Source: JBBSJZ01 sp041739875
Lineage (GTDB): Bacteria; Planctomycetota; Planctomycetia; Pirellulales; Pirellulaceae
Assembly (NCBI GenBank): GCA_041739875.1
Contig: JBGSNA010000012.1
Span: forward strand, 1 to 64,000
Direction: 5' to 3'
Length of the DNA: 64,000 bases
Shown here: in pieces, positions 20,301 to 27,580 of the stretch
Numbering within the stretch: the first letter of the stretch is position 1
How the letters are laid out: the number at the start of each line of letters is the position of its first letter
Translations under genes and position numbers: made by a program
Notes under the pieces: generated by a model
Seen by the model: only the letters and a program-made list of their open reading frames with translations
Told to the model about the DNA's origin: nothing
Databases searched by the model: none

Positions 20301-20890
20301 TGGCGTTGAAGTGACGGTGCGTCTGCAAGCATTACAGTTTCGCCGTCGACGCGGGCGCGAGTGAAACCTTGTTTGCGGAGGTCTTCGAAAAGATCGCGGA
20401 ACTCACCTTTTTGGCGGCGCACGACGGGAGCCATGATCCACAGCGTCGCTTCTTTGGGCAGATCCAAAATTCGCGTGACGATCATGTCTCGCGTCTGCGC
20501 CGAAATCGCCGTGTTACAAGCTGGGCAATAACCCGTGCCTACTCGCGCATAGAGAACGCGCAGGAAGTCATAGATCTCGGTGATCGTCCCGACCGTGCTG
20601 CGAGGGTTATTCCCCGTTGACTTTTGGCTGATCGAGATCGACGGACTCAGCCCACTGACGAAATCCACGTCGGGTTTGGGCATTTGGCCCATGAATTGGC
20701 GCGCGTAATTACTCAGCGACTCGACATAGCGACGCTGGCCCTCGGCGTACAACGTATCGAACGCGAGCGAGGACTTACCGCTCCCCGAAACGCCGGAGAA
20801 ACAAATGAGTTCCCCGCGTGTGAGCTTCAAATTAACGTCGCGAAGGTTGTGTTCGCGGGCACCCTTGACCTGGATCTCCGTCGTTGTCAT
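14357..20890 (-). CDS. uvrA: Double-length UvrA excinuclease subunit (tandem fusion)
   Basis: UvrA recognises DNA damage for nucleotide excision repair. A normal UvrA is about 940 residues with two ATPases. This protein has 2177 residues and two complete UvrA units (about 1-965 and 990-1925) in one chain. Four Walker A lysines are visible (39, 674, 1026, 1651), as are four LSGGE signatures (515, 857, 1486, 1834). Zinc-finger cysteine pairs occur in both units (for example 262/265 with 285/288, and 1246/1249 with 1270/1273). The pseudo-dimer could fold as an intramolecular version of the UvrA dimer. A low-complexity linker (about 1930-2030) leads to an unrecognised domain (about 2033-2177). 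Long UvrA proteins are, to my knowledge, known in planctomycetes. Confidence 0.95.
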   Translation of the reverse strand: MTTTEIQVKGAREHNLRDVNLKLTRGELICFSGVSGSGKSSLAFDTLYAEGQRRYVESLSNYARQFMGQMPKPDVDFVSGLSPSISISQKSTGNNPRSTVGTITEIYDFLRVLYARVGTGYCPACNTAISAQTRDMIVTRILDLPKEATLWIMAPVVRRQKGEFRDLFEDLRKQGFTRARVDGETVMLADAPSLQRQIRHDVEVVVDRVVPDARDRGRITESINLALKLGDATTIVSLSEPNDMSAGEPTNDILYSSTYACPSCGTSFPSPTPQLFSFNSPQGMCTGCDGLGRLYSFVPELLIPDTTLSVKKGAVSLLGEWNDMGRYRRHIYQGLATAMDEALELESGTMLTAAWKDLPEVAQHVWLWGTEESLQFTWRGGSKATKYKGSFEGLIPELLERYRTTKNKMQLRSFEKLMNTLDCPDCKGRRLNPQASSVRLETASKTFAEGARQFSLPQLCELSIDKLTEFFTDVSLSEIDARIASEALKEIRARLGFLLGVGLNYLTLGRTAPTLSGGESQRIRLAGQIGSGLVGVLYILDEPSIGLHPRDNDRLIETLVRLRDAGNTLIVVEHDEDTLRAADTIVDFGPGPGIKGGRIVATGDIDAIMKSKASVTGQFLGGTREIAIRDSLRPIDTKQLLTIHGATFHNLKNIDVSIPLGTVTCVTGVSGSGKSSLISGILEPALRVALNGGECVPGDHASISGLEHLDKTIAIDQSPIGRTPRSNPATYVKVFDEIRNLYAKMTEAKTRGYTASRFSFNVDGGRCAACDGNGATKLEMDFLADIWVTCPVCQGKRYNRETQSVLFKGKSIAEVLEMDISQALELFQDIPKIAEKLQTLVDVGLEYLKLGQPSPTLSGGEAQRIKLSRELSKRETGRTLYVLDEPTTGLHFADIELLLKVIQGLADRGNTIVIVEHNLDVIKTADWVIDLGPEGGFGGGRVVVEGRPIEVAKCLESYTGAALARTLKIKRRETKKVTATHALAPPPKSRTHIVVEAACEHNLKSVDVEIPRDAMTVFCGPSGSGKSSMAMDTIYAEGQRRYVESLSSYARQFIGQVQKPRVERIEGLSPAIALEQKNLGHSPRSTVGTVTEVYDFMRILFARLGTMYCPDCAEPVGTQTPDQIVDKVMALEEGTRALLLAPIECGAGEGSLDTWQSLRSTGYQRVRVNGITQSLDEVGALDPRRPHEVQVVVDRIVIDPKERSRISDSVEQALSLGVGVIQVAIADAEREEVTWETVTHSQHLVCGSCGRSFVTLSPHHFSFNSAVGWCPQCEGLGTQTGTNPAALLSSPVATLEEGAALLWPAVDKKVAQWMLQSLSRQTGIPLDVPVEQMSVSHRRMLFHGTGARWIDVRGEEDKKAKTKKAASPSLFRFQFKGFYPALEEASRLTPGLRGKLELYVDEIDCSACDGSRLREDSAAARFRDLTIADIVHMPLDRLAETIDSWKLDTREKKIAGELIREIKSRVRFLLDVGLDYITMHRGAATLSGGEAQRIRLAAQLGSGLCGVLYVLDEPTIGLHPRDNIRLLGALHRLRDLGNTLLVVEHDHDVIAGSDYLFDFGPRAGRYGGRIVAEGPPTNIQPLSESVTAGYINGTKTVPMPRSRRPVLNKDGKALVNFVTIKGARENNLRGVTVEIPLGVMTAVTGPSGSGKSSLVEDILYPVLARKLHRAKVKPGRHEGIDGLRYIDKVIRVDQSPLGNTPSSNPATYTGLFDLIRQLFSELPESLERHFSSRTFSFNVTAGRCETCEGTGQRKIEMHFLPDVWVTCEECNGKRYREDVLEVKFHGSSIADVLEMQCGDAMELFAGHTKITRILQTLCDVGLEYVTLGQSAPTLSGGEAQRVKLAAELARPVTGATMYLLDEPTTGLHFNDIVRLLGVMQRLVDLGNTIVVIEHNLDVIKCADWVIDMGPGAGVHGGQLVFAGTPEGLAATAPAKAKRGAKKIVSGESGLVSATAPYLAEALASTLALEVSGALEVPDALEVSGASPSTRTGASPTNVVDAVSVSKVDLPAGAENPVRAGRSSLAAESSAGEFIVDPWRVLGRKWHSLGKGFPDGQRPDWPLELADQILTLLQQVAGHDSLAFNAPDRVGVHAKGQEQPWAEVQTKTTDSVKVTLAGPPEALDLDKLNDLQLNGPVEFHDDREVRITLNLTETKHVRHDGLRLFLETHFEKSRIAST

Positions 20891-20933
20891 GCCCTGAACA
20901 TTGCCTCCGTGAGTGGACCGATTGCGTCAACTT

Positions 20934-20952
20934 TGTCACGTCCATTGTGACA
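20934..20952. promoter_or_regulatory. Perfect dyad upstream of uvrA
   Basis: TGTCAC-N7-GTGACA is a perfect inverted repeat centred about 53 bp upstream of the uvrA start codon. A second short palindrome, GTTGTCAAC, lies at 20955-20963. Size and position suit an operator for a dimeric regulator. The half-sites do not match the LexA boxes I know from Gram-negative or Gram-positive bacteria, so the binding protein is unknown. Confidence 0.55.
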
Positions 20953-21009
20953 GGTTGTCAACAAAAGGCCCAGAGGCTTAAATCGTCGCCTATGGGCAGA
21001 TCCGGACCA

Positions 21010-21468
21010 CTATTCGTCGTCGCTGCGCATCACCGGGGTGAGCAACAACTCCAACTTGCAGAAGTCGGATTTGTCGAAATACAGGTCCAATTCGCGCGAC
21101 GCGGACGCTTCGCTATCACTCGCGTGCACCAAGTTCATTTGGCGACTGCTGCTGAAGTCGCCTCGAATCGTTCCGGCCGCAGCCTTCAATCCGTTGGTCG
21201 CACCGAGCATGTCGCGGACAACCGTGATCGCTTCCAAGCCTTCCAGAGCGATCGCAACCACGGGCGACGAAATAATGAACGATTCTAGACTCGGGTAGAA
21301 CGGTTTCGAGACGTGTTCGGCATAATGCTGTTTCGAAAGCTCCGGAGTCACTTGCAACAACTTCATGGCGATGATGTTCAGCCCCTTCGTTTCAAATCGG
21401 GAAATGATTTCACCGATCAGACGGCGTTGGACACAATCAGGCTTGAGAAGTACCAAAGTACGTTGCAT
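21010..21468 (-). CDS. ndk: Nucleoside diphosphate kinase
   Basis: This 152-residue enzyme transfers the gamma phosphate between nucleoside triphosphates and diphosphates through a phosphohistidine. The N-terminus QRTLVLLKPDCVQR, the Kpn-loop region and the active-site motif MNLVHASDS (His115) are intact. The usual NDK motif is NxxHGSDS, so Ala replaces Gly after the histidine. The ATG at 21468 gives the normal family length. An upstream frame to 21519 would add 17 unrelated residues. It is upstream of uvrA on the same strand, 119 bp away. Confidence 0.96.
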   Translation of the reverse strand: MQRTLVLLKPDCVQRRLIGEIISRFETKGLNIIAMKLLQVTPELSKQHYAEHVSKPFYPSLESFIISSPVVAIALEGLEAITVVRDMLGATNGLKAAAGTIRGDFSSSRQMNLVHASDSEASASRELDLYFDKSDFCKLELLLTPVMRSDDE

Positions 21469-21704
21469 TACGACACAGTCATCCTTCCGCCTGGCATTCA
21501 GCATGCTCGGGCGGCACACGAGTCAACACGAATTCGTCGCCGGTTCCCACCTGGATAACCGATCGACGAAAAGTATCGCGAGAATTCGCGGCGGCGCGAA
21601 GCGGTCGAACTCGCCTTCGCTCAGATCTTCAGCCACCAGAATTGCCCACCAGAATTGGAACGCCCCGCTACTTGGAACGCCCCGCTACTTGGTCTGGCGA
21701 TTTT

Positions 21705-23075
21705 TTACTTGGGTTGGCGAATGATCAACCAATCCCCAGAAGCAATTCGATTTTCTGGCTCCTGGCCCGGAGCGATCAACTCAGCCTCGGTGGGCTGAAA
21801 GATGACGGTTGATTCATTTCGTCCAGCCCCGTCTCTTGCTAGCCCTGTCCCAACGGCCGCATCATTCGGGGCTGTACCATTCGGAGCAGTATCGGGCAGC
21901 TTCGTCGGAGCGAACAGGTTGGTCGGAGCGTTGGAGTGGGTCGGAGCGTTGGAGTGGGTCGGCGACAACAGGGTGGACGAAGATACTTGAGGTAACTCCG
22001 ACGGCGAAGCCAATGCGGTGGACGGAAAACGCGACGGCAACGGCATCGGACGTTGCAACTGGCTCTGAGCTAAGGGACTGTGAGCTAAGGGGCTGTGAGC
22101 TAACGAACGCGCTTCCTCAGCCGGTATCGATACTGGAAATGGATTCACGTGCACCGTCGGCGGAGCTTGACGCTGCACTCCCGTATCAATCAATTCAGCG
22201 GGTGGCGGAAGGAGCGACTCAGCTTCATTTGTCGAACCTTTCTCAATCGGAGCTTCATCGTTTGCCGCTGGCGTTTCGATTGTCGACGACTCGCCGCTTT
22301 CATCCATACCTTTGCCATCGGAACCACGCTCTTTCTCGTCCTCGAGCTGGCGAAGTTTTTCAAAAACTTGGAACTGGCGATAACGCTCTTGCTCCGCCAG
22401 CATCCGTCGCTGTTCGTTGAGCTCCCGTTCTCGCTCTTCTAATTCTCGCTGCGCTTCCACAACGGGATCATAGGTAGGCAATGGATTCCCGGCACTGGGC
22501 AGTCGGATCGCGTTGGGTGTCATCGACGGTACGGATGAGAACGGCACGGAAGTTTGCATGTCAGGAGCAATCGGAACGTGCGACTCCAGAGCATACTGTG
22601 GCTCAGTCATATACTGTGGCTCAGTCATATACTGGGGCGGTGCAAATCGTTGGCTTGGCATGAATTGGGAATCACAAGCGGGTCCCGCGTCGCAAGCGCG
22701 ATCAAATTGGTCATAGTACGTTGCACAGCCGGCAACTTGATGCGAATGGCCTTTCGCTATTTGGACTCGCGGGACGTCGATTCGACTTGGATAGGAGGTC
22801 GGTGGCAGATCTGCAAGCAAACGGCGTCCCGTCGTGTTGCAGGCGTGATAGCCATCTCCGTAACCTCGGCCAGTAATCCGGCCAAGTTGATTGAGTGCCT
22901 CGGGGTGATCCGCAATCACGAATGCGTTTAGCCCCGATGCGATCCCAAGCCCAACCGTAACGACTGCGATTGCAAGCCGTTGTCGCTTCGAAGCGTTCGT
23001 CATGCGACTTGCCAAACGATCATCCGCCGTTGCAAGAGTCATTGTTCGGTGGGTCGTGTTTTGATTCGTTCGCAT
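21705..23075 (-). CDS. Membrane-anchored proline-rich protein, unknown function
   Basis: This 456-residue protein has one hydrophobic segment near the N-terminus (about 33-55), so it is probably anchored with the rest outside. A cysteine-containing stretch follows, then a charged coiled-coil-like region (REFELEERERELNEQRRMLAEQ-type, about 210-250). Long Ser/Pro/Ala-rich sequence comes next, with short tandem repeats (YMTEPQ twice, LAHSP twice, THSNAP twice). It ends in GDWLIIRQPK. The ATG at 23075 has AGGA 5 nt upstream and is preferred over 23132. I do not recognise the family. The C-terminal WxxIRQP motif recurs in the protein at 37259-38110. Confidence 0.75.
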   Translation of the reverse strand: MRTNQNTTHRTMTLATADDRLASRMTNASKRQRLAIAVVTVGLGIASGLNAFVIADHPEALNQLGRITGRGYGDGYHACNTTGRRLLADLPPTSYPSRIDVPRVQIAKGHSHQVAGCATYYDQFDRACDAGPACDSQFMPSQRFAPPQYMTEPQYMTEPQYALESHVPIAPDMQTSVPFSSVPSMTPNAIRLPSAGNPLPTYDPVVEAQRELEERERELNEQRRMLAEQERYRQFQVFEKLRQLEDEKERGSDGKGMDESGESSTIETPAANDEAPIEKGSTNEAESLLPPPAELIDTGVQRQAPPTVHVNPFPVSIPAEEARSLAHSPLAHSPLAQSQLQRPMPLPSRFPSTALASPSELPQVSSSTLLSPTHSNAPTHSNAPTNLFAPTKLPDTAPNGTAPNDAAVGTGLARDGAGRNESTVIFQPTEAELIAPGQEPENRIASGDWLIIRQPK

Positions 23076-23346
23076 CGTGGTCCTGCCATCGAATGATCGC
23101 GCCGCAAAACCGATGCGGGCGAGAGAATGCACTCATTCGCTACATTCGGCACAACACCCACCGTGACTGTCGCGAGTCTTGGATCGAACGTTGTTGACAC
23201 CGAATCATGGTTCGCGTCGCGCCAATTAACTTGACTTTGACGGTCGCGCTTGCATCGGACTCCTCCCGAATCGAATAATCCGTAAACCTTGCCAGCAGTT
23301 TCGGCCGTGAAAAACATCCCATGCTAAGTTTCTAACGGGTGCCGTC

Positions 23347-23862
23347 ATGCCCCAACTCAGTTTCACGACGCAAAACATATTCAGGTCTGTCATGCGACCA
23401 CGCAATCGACTGCTCGTTGACCCAGCCGTTCAATATTCAATTGGCATCCGTGTTCTTTTGCACTGGATGCTGTTTATCAGCTGTCTCGTGATGTCGGGTG
23501 TTGCCATTCGCATGATCACGCTCGCCGGAGATGTTCCGTTCGCGGACGCATTGAGGCTTGCCGTCAAAGCACAGATCCCTGTGATTGTGGTGGCGACACT
23601 GCTCGTTCCTGTTTTCTTGCGAGATACACTGCGTTTGAGCAATCGCTTCGCTGGCCCCATGTTCCGCTTGCGGCAAGCGATCGAAAGCCTCTCGTCAGGA
23701 AAAGAAAACCGACCACTCAAGTTCCGCAAGACGGACTTCTGGCAACCGGTCGCTAGCAGTTTCAACTTGGTGATCACCGAAGTTGAAACGCTGCGTCAGC
23801 GGAACAAAGAACTCGAAGCCGAGCTGGCTGAGCTTCGAGCTCAGCACGAAATGAGTGTCTAG
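23347..23862 (+). CDS. Small membrane protein with HAMP-like region
   Basis: This 171-residue protein has two predicted transmembrane helices (about 34-58 and 70-92). A HAMP-like stretch follows (FAGPMFRLRQAIESLSSG), then a C-terminal coiled coil (ETLRQRNKELEAELAELRAQ). HAMP modules relay signals in sensor proteins, but no output domain is attached here. It could be an adaptor or a stand-alone sensor. The start is either 23347 or the second ATG at 23392. The neighbours on both sides are on the minus strand, so it is transcribed alone. Confidence 0.75.
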   Translation: MPQLSFTTQNIFRSVMRPRNRLLVDPAVQYSIGIRVLLHWMLFISCLVMSGVAIRMITLAGDVPFADALRLAVKAQIPVIVVATLLVPVFLRDTLRLSNRFAGPMFRLRQAIESLSSGKENRPLKFRKTDFWQPVASSFNLVITEVETLRQRNKELEAELAELRAQHEMSV

Positions 23863-23894
23863 CTGGACAGCGTTATCTAAAGGCTTGGCCGCTT

Positions 23895-25454
23895 CTAGCC
23901 TTTCGCCATTTCAGGACGCTGAGGTCGTGTGGGGCGAGTGTCTTCACCTCGTCCGAAGCCGCCACCACCGCCGCCACCAGAAGGCCGTCCGCCAGCGCCT
24001 CCAGGTCGACCGCCACCGCCACCGCCACCGAAACCGCCTGGGCGTCCACCACCTTCGCCGCCTGGACGAACGCCACCACCGCCTCCGCGTGCAGCCTCGT
24101 CGGTACTCGCATCGGAGGTCGCGAGTGCATTGTCAGCCGGATTCACTTGTTCGCTTTTGTCCATCACGCAATACAAATATTTGGCACTACGCAAAATCAT
24201 TCGTCCGTCGCTGACGGCTGGCGTGCCACCAAACGATTCCGCTTCCGCGGTCACACGATTCACGCTCAACTGCTTCGGTTCGTCACCCAATTCGAACACG
24301 AACGTTTGGCCCGAGCCGTTCACGTAATACAATTTGTCGCCCGAGATCACTGGCGACGGATAATCGAGCGAGCCGAAACCGCCGCCGCTGCGCTGAGCAC
24401 CTTCGAGTCGCACTTGATTGAGCTTCTCGCCTGTTGCTTCGTCGACCACCGTCAGCACGCCGCTAGCAATGTTGTAAAGTCGTGATTTATAGCCGACTGG
24501 AGACGCAAAACTGCCGGAGTCTTGTCCGGACCAGACAACGTTCGACGAAGTGACATCGCCGGTGCCACCCGCTTTTACGGCGACGCTTCCGCCACCACGA
24601 CCGGTGAACGCAAATACTGTGTCGCCTTCGACGACGACGCTCGAATGCGCTTGCTCTGCACCCGTCGCTTCGCTGTACCAACGCAGCTTACCGGTTGCGG
24701 GATCGAGTCCCCAAATTTCTTTCGCCACACTCATCACCAAATCCGTTCTCGCATCATCAATTTTGACCAGCGACGGTGTACCCCACATGCCATCGAGCCC
24801 CTTTGCTTCTTGTCGCCAAAGTTCCTTGCCCGTTGCCTTGTCCAACCCAACGATCGCTTGGCTCTCCGCCGACGCAGTGACGATCAACGTGTCGTCGAAA
24901 ACGACGGGACTTGCCGACGAGCCCCACTTCCATGGATCTGACTCCACGCCAAGACTCTTGTTCCAAAGCTCATTGCCATCAAAGTCATACGCATACACGC
25001 CGCTCTTGCCATAAAACACGAACACATGCTTGCCATCCGAGACGGGCGTGTGCGAAGCATACCCGTGTGCCGTCACGCCGATGCCTGAATAGGGATCTTC
25101 CGGAAGCATCGCGGCGACGTCCTTTTGCCATCGCTTCTCACCTGTCTTTAAATCAACACAAACAAGGTGACGCACCAAGTTCTTGATGTCGCCCGGCACT
25201 TCGCGGTTCATCCCGTAACCGGAATAACACGTCACGAAAATCTTGTCGCCCACAATGATCGGACTCGAAACACCAGCCCCAGGCAGCTCCGATTTCCACG
25301 CCAGGTTTGCCGTCGGCGACCATTGTGTCGGCAGCGTCTCTGTGTCAGTGCTCACCGCCGAGCCATCTGATCCGCGAAAACGAAGCCAATCGTCTGCAGG
25401 CATCGATCTCGCAAATAACAGCACCGTAATTGATGCAAGTAGTCGTAAATTCAT
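23895..25454 (-). CDS. Exported PQQ-like beta-propeller protein with Gly-rich tail
   Basis: This 519-residue protein starts with a Sec signal peptide (MNLRLLASITVLLFARSMPA). It continues with beta-propeller blades of the PQQ type (DWLRFRGSDGSAV, GVDLKTGEKRWQK, ALDKATGKELWRQ-like repeats). The blade motif is intact but no dehydrogenase active site is visible, so it may be a structural or binding propeller. The last 75 residues are Gly/Pro/Arg-rich (repeated RPGG and GGGG), an unusual flexible tail. Such WD/PQQ proteins are abundant in planctomycetes, and their substrates are mostly unknown. Confidence 0.88.
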   Translation of the reverse strand: MNLRLLASITVLLFARSMPADDWLRFRGSDGSAVSTDTETLPTQWSPTANLAWKSELPGAGVSSPIIVGDKIFVTCYSGYGMNREVPGDIKNLVRHLVCVDLKTGEKRWQKDVAAMLPEDPYSGIGVTAHGYASHTPVSDGKHVFVFYGKSGVYAYDFDGNELWNKSLGVESDPWKWGSSASPVVFDDTLIVTASAESQAIVGLDKATGKELWRQEAKGLDGMWGTPSLVKIDDARTDLVMSVAKEIWGLDPATGKLRWYSEATGAEQAHSSVVVEGDTVFAFTGRGGGSVAVKAGGTGDVTSSNVVWSGQDSGSFASPVGYKSRLYNIASGVLTVVDEATGEKLNQVRLEGAQRSGGGFGSLDYPSPVISGDKLYYVNGSGQTFVFELGDEPKQLSVNRVTAEAESFGGTPAVSDGRMILRSAKYLYCVMDKSEQVNPADNALATSDASTDEAARGGGGGVRPGGEGGGRPGGFGGGGGGGRPGGAGGRPSGGGGGGGFGRGEDTRPTRPQRPEMAKG

Positions 25455-25756
25455 AGTTCACTTCGTTTGATTGTGAAAGTCAAAAACCCCGCAAAAGCGA
25501 GTGTTTCGAGAATCAGCTTAACAGCTTTCTCTTATTTTGGGCTGAGTCTCAATCCCAAGTACTTGGTTCTCGCGTCAACTCCGCCCCTACACCGATAAAA
25601 GGGCGCAGTGCAAAAGCTTCGATGTCCCTTGCGTTTTTCCTCCGCTTGAATCGGGGATACGCTCACAAATGCAGCTTGCTACCATAGTGCGGTCGTGTCG
25701 ATCGCCTCCGAATTTCGGATCAAATTCCTTATCTCCAAGCAACCGCTAAGTAACTA
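25455..25756. other. Intergenic region between divergent genes
   Basis: These 302 bp separate the PQQ-propeller gene (minus) from the GNAT-like gene (plus). Both promoters should lie here. I see no repeat, hairpin or reading frame worth naming. Confidence 0.5.
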
Positions 25757-26440
25757 ATGATTTCGCTGGTACGAAAGATCCGAGACCGCGGTGCAATCCT
25801 GTCTGCGGAAATTCTCTTCAATCGAGTCGTGCCCGCATGGTTATTTCGGTTTTCGGTGGGCGATCTGCTCGAGCTTGATTTGGCGCAGATGCGTGACAGT
25901 TGGCATCAATTGAAGTCCGACGATTTTGTGGTCTCGTGCGTTACGGACCCTCAACAACGAAGCGAACTGCGCAAGCTCACGTGGAATTCAGTGCCGTTGG
26001 AGTCCACCGCGAACGATTTTGGTTACTCGATTTCAAAGGCGGGAAAGAGCGAACCCGTCATCGGTGGCGTTTGGGCTGCGCGCGAAAGCTTCATCGAAGC
26101 TGATCTCGGGTTCCAAATCGAATTGCAAGATCATCAAGCTTGGCTGTATTGCGCTTACGTCGATGCGGGCGCCCGTGGCCTTGGCGTTTACAAACGCGTT
26201 TTATCGTTCGTCGGCAAAGACCTTTCGGAAAGAGACTTCAATCAATTATTGGTGGTCATCCAGCCATGGAACAAGGCTTCGATGCACGTCCATCAACGAT
26301 TCTGTCGCGGCAAGATCGGACGCATCATTGCACTTCGACTCGGTCGACTTTCGTTCGTATTCTGCACCGGATCCATTTCAAAGAGTGGCACCCTCACGAC
26401 GCAACAAATGGCTGGCCCTATCGAACTGAGGATTGCATAA
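25757..26440 (+). CDS. GNAT-like acetyltransferase-fold protein
   Basis: This 227-residue protein has the layout of a GNAT fold in its second half. The strand AWLYCAYVDAGARGLGVYKRVL resembles the acetyl-CoA-binding loop (R/Q-x-x-G-x-G/A) at about 135-155. A later LVVIQPWNKASMHVHQRFC resembles the N-x-x-S-x-x-x-Y/H block. The N-terminus has a hydrophobic stretch (RVVPAWLFRFSVGDLLEL). The substrate cannot be predicted. No ribosome binding site is obvious before the ATG. It converges with an esterase gene 42 bp downstream. Confidence 0.65.
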   Translation: MISLVRKIRDRGAILSAEILFNRVVPAWLFRFSVGDLLELDLAQMRDSWHQLKSDDFVVSCVTDPQQRSELRKLTWNSVPLESTANDFGYSISKAGKSEPVIGGVWAARESFIEADLGFQIELQDHQAWLYCAYVDAGARGLGVYKRVLSFVGKDLSERDFNQLLVVIQPWNKASMHVHQRFCRGKIGRIIALRLGRLSFVFCTGSISKSGTLTTQQMAGPIELRIA

Positions 26441-26482
26441 TCGCTTCGTTCAAGAACCATGTCGCTATCGAAGGAACTCTCG

Positions 26483-27394
26483 TTATTGGGGCTGGAGCAA
26501 ACCGATCGTTTCGAGCCACGCGGCGAGTTGTACGTTCCAGTGAGAGACCGGATCGCTTGAAGGCCGGATTCCGTAACCGTGACCGCCTTTGGTAAAAGCG
26601 TGCAACTCGGCCGGAACTCCGTGTTCTCTCAGCCGTGCAAAGAGCAGCGCGGATTGGGCTCCTCGCATCGCGTCATCCCAAGTGACAGCCATGAAGGTTG
26701 GCGGAGTGTCCTTGGTGACCGTGACCAAATCGCCAAGCTCCGCTGCTTTGTCGTTGTACTCGTTGCCCAGATAGGCACAATAGATCGGGCACATGAAGTC
26801 AGGTCGGCAACTCACATCGTCCGCTTCGTCGACGCGGTCGTAGCACTTTGTGTTGTATTGCACTCCCGACATCACGGTCAAATGTCCGCCGGCGGAAAAA
26901 CCTAATGTCCCAATGCGTTTCGGGTCCACGTTCCATTGTTTGGCTCCGTGACGCACCACACGAATCGCTCGCTGGACGTCTTGCATGGGCTCCCAATGGA
27001 TCTTGTCCGGAACGCGACGAGGCACGCGGTACTTCAAGACAAACGCAGTGACCCCGATCGAGTTGAACCATTCCGCCACCTCGAGGCCTTCCTTGGGCCA
27101 TGCCAAAATGTTGTAACCGCCACCGGGACAAATGATGACTGCACAACCGTTCGCCGTATCTTTCGGAGCTTCATAAACAGTGAGTGTGGCTGCATCAACG
27201 TACTTGATTCGCTCCTCAGTCAACTCGGACTTGAGCTTCGCGATCGTGTCCGGTGGCAACTGTACCGATCCAGCCGGCAAGCCTGAGGGCCAAAGTTCGA
27301 TTTCCGGATGCTCGACAGCCACGACGGCTGAATCACAAAACATCGATAGCAAAACGGAAGCCAGAAGTGACAGGACGATACGGTTGGGGAGCAT
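26483..27394 (-). CDS. Exported alpha/beta hydrolase, acetylxylan-esterase-like
   Basis: This 303-residue protein has a signal peptide (about 1-25), the oxyanion block IICPGGGYNILAWPKEG, the nucleophile elbow GFSAGG (Ser167) and the C-terminal GGHGYG histidine. These match the BD-FAE/acetylxylan esterase group of alpha/beta hydrolases, which remove acetyl or feruloyl groups from plant or algal polysaccharides. Length and motif order are normal for the group. The exact substrate cannot be told from sequence. Confidence 0.88.
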   Translation of the reverse strand: MLPNRIVLSLLASVLLSMFCDSAVVAVEHPEIELWPSGLPAGSVQLPPDTIAKLKSELTEERIKYVDAATLTVYEAPKDTANGCAVIICPGGGYNILAWPKEGLEVAEWFNSIGVTAFVLKYRVPRRVPDKIHWEPMQDVQRAIRVVRHGAKQWNVDPKRIGTLGFSAGGHLTVMSGVQYNTKCYDRVDEADDVSCRPDFMCPIYCAYLGNEYNDKAAELGDLVTVTKDTPPTFMAVTWDDAMRGAQSALLFARLREHGVPAELHAFTKGGHGYGIRPSSDPVSHWNVQLAAWLETIGLLQPQ

Positions 27395-27580
27395 CTCAAA
27401 CGAATCCGCTACGTGTTAATTTCGAGAAGAATGCAGACCTCGCGACGCTGGTCGCGCACTGATCGGGCACATTGTAACGCGTTTGGAATGTAGTTTCACT
27501 TTTTCCCTAACAATCTCGGCCCAGAATCGTAATAGTGGTTAATAGAAGCCACTTGTCACTTCAAAACACGGAGCTCGATC

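Noticed and set aside
20934..20952. Calling the uvrA dyad a LexA box
   Set aside because: It matches neither CTGT-N8-ACAG nor GAAC-N4-GTTC, so only an unnamed operator is claimed.
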